Assembly (NCBI RefSeq): GCF_963576615.1
Contig: NC_088708.1
Coordinates: 64,458,672 to 64,522,671, forward strand
Length of the DNA: 64,000 nt
DNA from: Watersipora subatra
Taxonomy: Eukaryota; Bryozoa; Gymnolaemata; Cheilostomatida; Watersiporidae
Direction of reading: 5' to 3'
In this document: positions 61,301 through 64,000 of the stretch, one piece after another
How the letters are laid out: each line of letters begins with the position of its first letter
How positions within the stretch are numbered: the first letter of the stretch is position 1
Notes under the pieces: generated by a model
The model's input: the letters and a program-made list of their open reading frames with translations, nothing else
The model's database searches: none
Told to the model about the DNA's origin: nothing
Position numbers and translations under genes: made by a program

Positions 61301-63880
61301 GGAATTTAACTGAATGTCTTGTATTATGTATTACAATTTTTTGAGATGTCTGAAAAGTAAATTGGATTTTTAAGCTGATAATTGTGTCCTTCAAATATTA
61401 TAAACAGCCATCTGAAATACGATTAGTATTTGCGTTTACATTTTTATCGCTTCAGTATTTATAATAAACTAATTCAATTAAATTTCTCCCAAAATCAATT
61501 AATTTTAAAACATAGTCTTAAGGAACCTTTATTCGTTAACCAGCTTTGAACTGTTGCTAAATTTAATAACAAAGTAATCAATACATCTTTTCACAGATTA
61601 TTGGAGCAATAAATATTTTGTATAGATTTGAGGTATTTTTTTATGCTCGGTCTGGACGTTAAATTGGAGAAGATTTGCGATTTAGACATTAAATTGGCTT
61701 AGCAGTGTGTTGGTAACACAAAAAATGAACCCATTTATTAAATTATGTGTTTAATTATTTATATTAGAGAAAAATTCGGTAATGACTAATGATCTCACAA
61801 CCATTTGAATGTGACTTATAAAAAGTGCTGTAAAAACCTAATGATTCAAATTGCTTAGCAATTACTTAAAATCTGAGCATATAACATTACGCCTAGATTC
61901 GACGTCTTCCTGTGCATGGTGCACTGAAATAATTATTTCAAAAGCAGACAATACAAAAAGCCGCAACACTACATTAGTTTTATAGGCAGTACTTACAGTG
62001 TAATACAGAATAAGTCCATTTGGTAAGTTTGGGGATCCAATGATTAGTTCAACACAGGAAGAAGAAAAATCAAGGGCAAGAGAAGGAGAATCAGTTGGAA
62101 CTACAATTGCAGTTCAAATGAAACTAACATACATGAATCCTTTGAAACCAAATAACTTTGTGAATGAATCAAAAGAAAACATCACTAAATGTGTAAACAT
62201 GGTTAGGACATAATTTAACAAATGAAAGAACTGATAGCTTTAGAATTGATAGGAATTAAAAGGCTACAGGGCAGAAGAATTAGCCATGTTAGCCTATGAT
62301 CTTGTGCGAAAGAGGTTACTTTAAAAAATGAGAGTGTATTAGACCTTTGGTTGCTATGGCAAACTTTGTGGGCATTGGCTGAACTATCCAATACCATGTA
62401 AAGTGGATTTAATATTATGAGCTTGTAAGGACTTTTTTACCTTAATATTACTCTGAGTTGATTAATAATACATGTATCTTTGAATGTTTGTTGTTTATTT
62501 GTTGTTTTACACATTAAAATTAAGTTAATGTTAATATTAATATATTAATGTTTAATTAATTAATAATTGGATATAAGCAAAGCTTTGCCTATTTTCTTCA
62601 TTTACACTTTCAATGTCATTTTGTATTTATTTTTATTAAAGCTAATTTCTTATAACTATCTTCTCTAAATTTCATGTAATACATTTTTGTATGTATGCGT
62701 GTTGCTGCATGTTATATGGATATAATATATTACCATGCAGAAATTCCTTTTAACGACAGACAATTGTTGAGTGCCAGTGGTCCTAATGTTTGGTATCGTT
62801 ATTAAGATGCAAAATGTCAAGTCTACCAATATCATTGTTAATCCTTGTTGCATGTTTTATAAAGATTTTTCATCAGTTTTTTTAAAAGCACTTGAAAACT
62901 AAGTACATTATATATAAATAATCTACTGTTCAATTTTTGTTGAGTTGTTGAGTTGTTCCCAAATAAGTTAAAACTCAACACAATTAAAAAACTTACAAAG
63001 AAATGTATGTGTGCATCAAAAAGATCATCAAACAATTTACATTTTTTGGCACAAGTAGACTAGTTCGAAGAATGGTTCAATTTTAGCATAGTGACTACTT
63101 TCCAACTACTTTCTTCTTGATTTGCTAAACACACTCACCAGTTTCTTGTGTAATTAATGTGTAGAAGGAGTGACTCATCAATCCCTCATTATTAGTGGCT
63201 GTTATCTGAACTGTGTAGTTCGTAAATGGGTAGAGACCCTCTACGCTAAGTGCTCGTTCGTTTGCTTCAGTTGTTTTGTCTTTAAGAACTTCATCTTGAT
63301 ATGAGAGAGATACACTATAGTTGACTAAAATCTTGCAGTTTGCTGTGACAGCCTAAAACATAAGAGCTATCAAAAACTAGAAAATAGAATTAGTAAATAC
63401 CAATCCTAATGCTAGTTTTGAATTGAAAATGCAAAAAACAAACGAAACATCTTTTTATGCACTACCAATTTTCCATCATGCGTATTTGCAAGCTTCCACA
63501 TACCATCCAAGTGATGTTAACATTAACAAGTTCCCTTTGTAGTTCTTCACTGTAAACTACAGTCTCGTCCACAAATACAACAGCTTCTCCAGGGTCTACA
63601 GAAAAAAGTGGATAATACTGAGAGCCATTTCTGAGCTAAAAACTTTTGAAACCAACGACATTAATAAATCAATCTTGTCCAAAATTATAATCCATCCTGA
63701 GTTACCTCCGCAGGACACTGTAGTCGCATTCATAGATGCTGGTCCATAACCAATAACTGTAGAAGCTCTTACTTCACAAGTTACTAAATCTCCTGACTGA
63801 TAATTACATAGAACAAAATTTCTTCTTTCTCTAGTTGTTGTGTAGCTCGGATTAGGTGAATTAGGAGCTCTGCATCTGTA
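31291..63880 (-). CDS. Receptor-type protein tyrosine phosphatase, FN3 repeats and tandem PTP domains (5' end outside window)
   Basis: Twenty-six exons on the minus strand join in phase into 1,076 codons plus TAA; the N-terminus lies beyond 64000. Residue numbers count from the first codon seen. Residues 1-58 end an FN3 domain, 59-160 and about 161-260 are two more, and about 261-414 form a membrane-proximal domain (CYITAEIPG, NIGDG, YYNAPLKPETIYSL). The transmembrane helix is 433-455. D1 (about 490-770) has WPDHGVP (Trp690, Asp692) and HCSAGVGRTG (Cys724, Arg730), so it should be an active phosphatase of phosphotyrosine. D2 (771-1076) lacks the catalytic Cys and the WPD Asp. The family acts at the plasma membrane in adhesion-linked signalling. 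The layout recalls R2B (kappa/mu) receptors, while the D2 Cys-to-Asp change recalls PTPRG/PTPRZ (R5), so the subfamily is unresolved. Confidence 0.93.
32073..32208 (-). CDS. RPTP exon 25: PTP D2, degenerate P-loop
   Basis: 136 bases, phase 2 to 0: LGTTRCGLFVTACNALDKLK and MARCRRRQFISTI. The P-loop Gly and Arg survive without the Cys. Confidence 0.92.
32683..32834 (-). CDS. RPTP exon 24: PTP D2, degenerate WPD loop
   Basis: 152 bases, phase 0 to 2: LLLTRKWNKYGDINEFPNHA and RDGKFCVMD. Trp is kept but the Pro-Asp after it is Asn-Lys; the catalytic His-Cys pair is Met-Asp. Confidence 0.9.
32963..33026. repeat. Intronic hairpin with 20-bp arms
   Basis: ACCCGTTGACTATATTGTTT (32963-32982) and AAACGATATAGTCAACGGGT (33007-33026) are complementary except at one base, with a 24-base loop. 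Lies between RPTP exons 24 and 23. Confidence 0.85.
33191..33325 (-). CDS. RPTP exon 23: PTP D2, YWP-equivalent segment
   Basis: 135 bases, phase 0 to 0: DTDFYPGVDDEPMIFANYKI and the following strands. YWP is replaced by FYP. Confidence 0.9.
33440..33559 (-). CDS. RPTP exon 22: PTP D2, DFWRMV segment
   Basis: 120 bases, phase 0 to 0: GYQLARQIVCTQLPLANTVA then DFWRMVEEQEIKIVVQLEKQ. Confidence 0.94.
33661..33719 (-). CDS. RPTP exon 21: PTP D2, YINAV strand
   Basis: 59 bases, phase 1 to 0: KSHCVYINKGEYINAVLLD. Confidence 0.9.
34451..34848. mobile_element. 398-bp MITE flanked by TTAA
   Basis: Ends TTAAGGTAGGGTCACACG and CGTGTGGCCCTACCTTAA are inverted repeats with one mismatch in 18. The TTAA at both ends suggests a TTAA-targeting superfamily (piggyBac or Kolobok type). 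The interior is rich in GACGAA motifs and has no transposase. Lies in the intron between RPTP exons 21 and 20. Confidence 0.85.
35307..35403 (-). CDS. RPTP exon 20: start of PTP D2
   Basis: 97 bases, phase 0 to 1. It ends AENRDKNRSMEVLP, the D2 form of the NRxKNRxxxxLP loop. Confidence 0.92.
36600..36925. repeat. Diverged two-unit tandem duplication
   Basis: The segment around CTGTAAGACACCAAAGTGTG, then AAAGCCTTCTTTAAAGGATA, recurs about 190 bp later as TTTGTAACACACCACAATGT, then AAACCTTCTTCAAGCAAAGC. Both are followed by similar (T)CTTT-AGAG(A/C)ACGT(T)A(A)TA motifs. Intronic. Confidence 0.65.
37444..37590 (-). CDS. RPTP exon 19: end of D1 and D1-D2 linker
   Basis: 147 bases, phase 0 to 0: EQYYFLHCVVDEILKTERFP, the usual (E/D)QYxFxH continuation, then a linker. 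Confidence 0.93.
37738..37940 (+). mobile_element. tRNA-derived SINE (plus strand)
   Basis: TGGATTAGTAGTC (37744-37756) as A box and GGTTCAATTCC (37788-37798) as B box, followed by a tRNA-unrelated body (TGGCTAAAACTGTTGCAGTC ... CACTGGGTTGAGAAGTAAGT). Inserted in the intron between RPTP exons 20 and 19, antisense to the gene. Confidence 0.7.
38621..39441. repeat. ~820-bp imperfect palindrome (foldback element)
   Basis: The left arm starts TTAAACCATAACTGTCACAT and the right arm ends with its complement (ATGTGACAGTTATGGTTTAG). Further matching blocks run inward: CAACACGATCGGCACAACAAGC against GCTTGTTATGCCGATTGTGTTG, CTCCGCCCATAAATA against TATTTATGGGCGGAG (exact), and the GATGGGTGTCTT-type block. 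Arms are about 390 bp around a centre near 39030. Intron between RPTP exons 19 and 18. Confidence 0.85.
40095..40230 (-). CDS. RPTP exon 18: PTP D1, P-loop and Q loop
   Basis: 136 bases, phase 2 to 0: SAGVGRTGTFISCWNLLKEA ... RLRRPCMVQVK. It completes the HCxxGxxR signature. Confidence 0.96.
40754..40902 (-). CDS. RPTP exon 17: PTP D1, WPD loop to catalytic Cys
   Basis: 149 bases, phase 0 to 2: FHFTSWPDHGVPAEMSPYVA ... TGPMLVHC. It carries the general-acid Asp and the nucleophilic Cys. Confidence 0.96.
41079..41200. repeat. ~60-bp tandem duplication including a splice donor
   Basis: ATG(T/C)TGCAATAATT(C/T)TA followed by TCACAATTAC occurs twice. The right copy contains the real exon 16 donor (minus strand AAG/gtaattgtga); the left copy carries a decoy (ACA/gtaattgtga) about 65 bases into the intron. 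Confidence 0.75.
41191..41316 (-). CDS. RPTP exon 16: PTP D1, KCxxYWP segment
   Basis: 126 bases, phase 0 to 0: HKCEQYWPDD and the following beta strands; donor AAG/gtaatt. A duplicated decoy of this donor lies about 60-70 bp inside the intron. Confidence 0.93.
41873..41970 (-). CDS. RPTP exon 15: PTP D1, DFW segment
   Basis: 98 bases, phase 1 to 0: PLKTTINDFWLMIFQQRPKA then IVMVTNIIEMGR. Confidence 0.94.
42448..42484 (-). CDS. RPTP exon 14: PTP D1 micro-exon
   Basis: 37 bases: GYDEGELFIAAQ plus one base. It joins INAS to QGP in phase. Confidence 0.9.
42702..42775 (-). CDS. RPTP exon 13: PTP D1, YINAS strand
   Basis: 74 bases, phase 1 to 0: DGHRVILDKP ... TDFINASFLE, the DYINAS motif. Confidence 0.92.
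44017..44107 (-). CDS. RPTP exon 12: PTP D1, N-R-x-K-x-x-Y region
   Basis: 91 bases, phase 0 to 1: QLPENRGKCKYINLYP, matching the canonical NRxKNRYxNIxPYD loop with Asn-Arg replaced by Cys-Lys before Tyr. Confidence 0.92.
44330..44466 (-). CDS. RPTP exon 11: entry to PTP D1
   Basis: 137 bases, phase 1 to 0. It ends IPLSHLTEYISDKEAIFSEY, the usual L-x-x-Y/F-x-x-EY region before the first PTP domain. Confidence 0.9.
45408..46462. mobile_element. ~1.05 kb inverted-repeat element, copy B (reverse of copy A)
   Basis: Ends CCACGACCAAA (45431-45441) and TTTAGTCGTGG (46452-46462). Similarity to copy A continues left of 45431 through CTGTCATACAG and CTAGAAAT. Lies in the RPTP intron between exons 11 and 10, opposite in orientation to copy A. 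Confidence 0.8.
47468..47556 (-). CDS. RPTP exon 10: cytoplasmic juxtamembrane segment
   Basis: 89 bases, phase 2 to 1: SLLKENSETGDLPLERMDSL then TPSVGPPVP. Low-complexity linker. Confidence 0.85.
48378..48507 (-). CDS. RPTP exon 9: transmembrane segment
   Basis: 130 bases, phase 1 to 2. The external YPNIEVTEKDLSPSTRN is followed by the helix IGIGVGLSVGVIIITGAVLI-FLY and a stop-transfer KRR. Confidence 0.93.
49205..50275 (-). mobile_element. 5'-truncated CR1/Jockey-like LINE
   Basis: Minus-strand insertion containing the C-terminal part of a reverse transcriptase, a short 3' region and a (GATA)n tail (plus strand CTATCTAT at 49222-49240), as expected for 3' ends of several LINE clades. It lies inside the inverted-repeat element 49076-51564 and is therefore the younger insertion, unless the inverted repeats are coincidental. 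Confidence 0.8.
49372..50259 (-). CDS. LINE reverse transcriptase, C-terminal fragment
   Basis: 295 open codons on the minus strand. The RT finger/palm motif [20 protein letters not shown] is followed by the catalytic box LFADDAIFY (FADD in place of YADD), a [16 protein letters not shown] thumb region, and the C-terminal domain around [12 protein letters not shown] and [20 protein letters not shown]. This order is typical of CR1/Jockey-group LINEs. The endonuclease and N-terminal RT are missing, so it cannot move autonomously. The frame is uninterrupted, so insertion is probably recent. The initiator of the open stretch is not a true start. The element lies in the same orientation as the host RPTP gene, inside one of its introns. 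Confidence 0.92.
   Translation of the reverse strand: [295 protein letters not shown]
50452..50946 (+). pseudogene. Coding debris inside the inverted-repeat element
   Basis: Two plus-strand pieces: an acidic stretch (DEYFYLESESAASDHSESDD) that ends at stops, then SGCKCRELCASFLSSEQLSL and TVYQELPRETLNMVVLGQIA. The GCKC-x3-C cluster suggests a metal-binding N-terminus of a transposon protein, but I do not recognise the family with confidence. Frames are interrupted. Confidence 0.4.
51565..53809. other. Intron sequence between RPTP exons 9 and 8
   Basis: AT-rich, with no recognisable coding exon or element beyond short low-complexity runs. Confidence 0.4.
53810..53855 (-). CDS. RPTP exon 8: short linker
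   Basis: 46 bases encoding EDHPLTLFLEPVQFY plus one base. Acceptor atattatag, donor TATA/gtaagt. Its phase joins exons 7 and 9. Confidence 0.8.
53856..57471. other. Intron between RPTP exons 8 and 7
   Basis: No exon recognised. A possible SINE head lies at about 56140-56230 on the plus strand (TGGTTTAGTGTGC then GAGGTTGCAATC), with weak box matches. Confidence 0.4.
57472..57763 (-). CDS. RPTP exon 7: membrane-proximal domain, part 2
   Basis: 292 bases, phase 2 to 0. It starts NYQLIVGNIRE, then CYITAEIPGSL, IVNIGDGQ, YYNAPLKPETIYSLVVR: the juxtamembrane pattern shared by several receptor PTPs. Confidence 0.92.
57941..58064 (-). CDS. RPTP exon 6: membrane-proximal domain, part 1
   Basis: 124 bases, phase 1 to 2. 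It includes HVVVFSKIMKGFYHTSIIL and NVLGNQ, with acceptor aatttcag and donor AAAG/gtacgt. Confidence 0.8.
58065..60484. other. Intron between RPTP exons 6 and 5
   Basis: About 2.4 kb of AT-rich sequence. Phases 1/1 across it are consistent, so no exon is missing here. No element recognised. Confidence 0.45.
60485..60680 (-). CDS. RPTP exon 5: rest of Cys-rich FN3 domain
   Basis: 196 bases, phase 0 to 1. It begins YSCQYSHQPLWSSTNFTVDV and contains AAKVTCSVYASNTAGDSP. It resembles exon 1 in cysteine placement (Y-x-C, LC, V-T-C-x-V). Confidence 0.87.
61997..62100 (-). CDS. RPTP exon 4: start of FN3 domain
   Basis: 104 bases, phase 1 to 0. It begins PTDSPSLALDFSSSCVELII and ends GLILYYT, an FN3 A to C strand region. 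Donor ACT/gtaagt. Confidence 0.85.
63139..63352 (-). CDS. RPTP exon 3: rest of FN3 domain
   Basis: 214 bases, phase 0 to 1. It includes LVNYSVSLSYQDE and the FN3 hallmark GLYPFTNYTVQITATNNEG. Confidence 0.92.
63504..63595 (-). CDS. RPTP exon 2: start of FN3 domain
   Basis: 92 bases, phase 1 to 0, acceptor tctgtag, donor ATG/gtatgt. It ends VNVNITWM, the B-C strand tryptophan typical of FN3. Confidence 0.85.
63706..63880 (-). CDS. RPTP exon 1 of those visible: C-terminal half of an FN3 domain
   Basis: 175 bases, phase 0 to 1. It begins YRCRAPNSPNPSYTTT and contains LCNYQSGDLVTCEVRAS and the G strand GYGPASMNATTV. It carries four cysteines, unusual for FN3. The first half of this domain is outside the window. 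Confidence 0.85.
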
Positions 63881-64000
63881 CTGAAAACCACAAAAAAGCT
63901 CAAATGCCGTGAAATAAAAAATCTGAGTGAGAGCTTATCTCATAGCATTGTGAGAAAAGCAAGCTTAACAAAATGCAACTAAAATTTGTACTTAGCTGAA

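Overview
This is a eukaryotic, intron-rich, AT-rich window, almost certainly from an invertebrate animal. Short exons with GT-AG introns, metazoan-only domain families (tandem-domain receptor tyrosine phosphatase, fibronectin III, uromodulin-type D8C), tRNA-derived SINEs, a CR1/Jockey-like LINE, a hAT fragment and several small inverted-repeat elements all point that way. A spiralian (mollusc, bryozoan or similar) is my best guess, but nothing in the window fixes the phylum.

Left part, plus strand, about 3.2-27 kb: two tandem paralogous genes. Each has a short cytoplasmic exon (79 bases in both), one or two variable cytoplasmic exons, a single-transmembrane exon, a Ser/Thr-rich stalk exon that runs into a D8C-like domain, and a 272-base terminal exon that finishes that domain. 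The exons keep a consistent reading phase, so the products are predicted type II membrane proteins with an extracellular eight-cysteine D8C-like domain. I could not find the first coding exon of either gene. Between the copies (or inside an unrecognised long first intron of the second) lie two large minisatellites, a 61-bp array and a 42-bp array, the latter preceded by two near-perfect hairpins.

Middle, about 28-31 kb: transposon debris. A degenerate hAT/ZBED-type transposase and the start of a hAT-like element are interrupted by a ~1.2 kb element with 11-bp terminal inverted repeats. A second, inverted copy of that ~1.2 kb element lies at about 45.4-46.5 kb.

Right half, minus strand, 63.9 down to 31.3 kb: one receptor-type protein tyrosine phosphatase gene whose 5' end lies beyond the right edge. 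I assembled 26 exons (1,076 codons plus stop) that keep phase throughout: fibronectin III repeats, a membrane-proximal domain, one transmembrane helix, a catalytically intact D1 phosphatase domain and a D2 domain whose active site is visibly dead (Cys to Asp, no WPD Asp). Its introns hold a TTAA-flanked MITE, an ~820-bp palindrome, SINEs, a 20-bp-arm hairpin, and a nested structure in which a 5'-truncated LINE sits inside an element with 38-bp terminal inverted repeats.

All gene models come from reading splice sites and protein similarity by eye; no alignment or transcript data were available.
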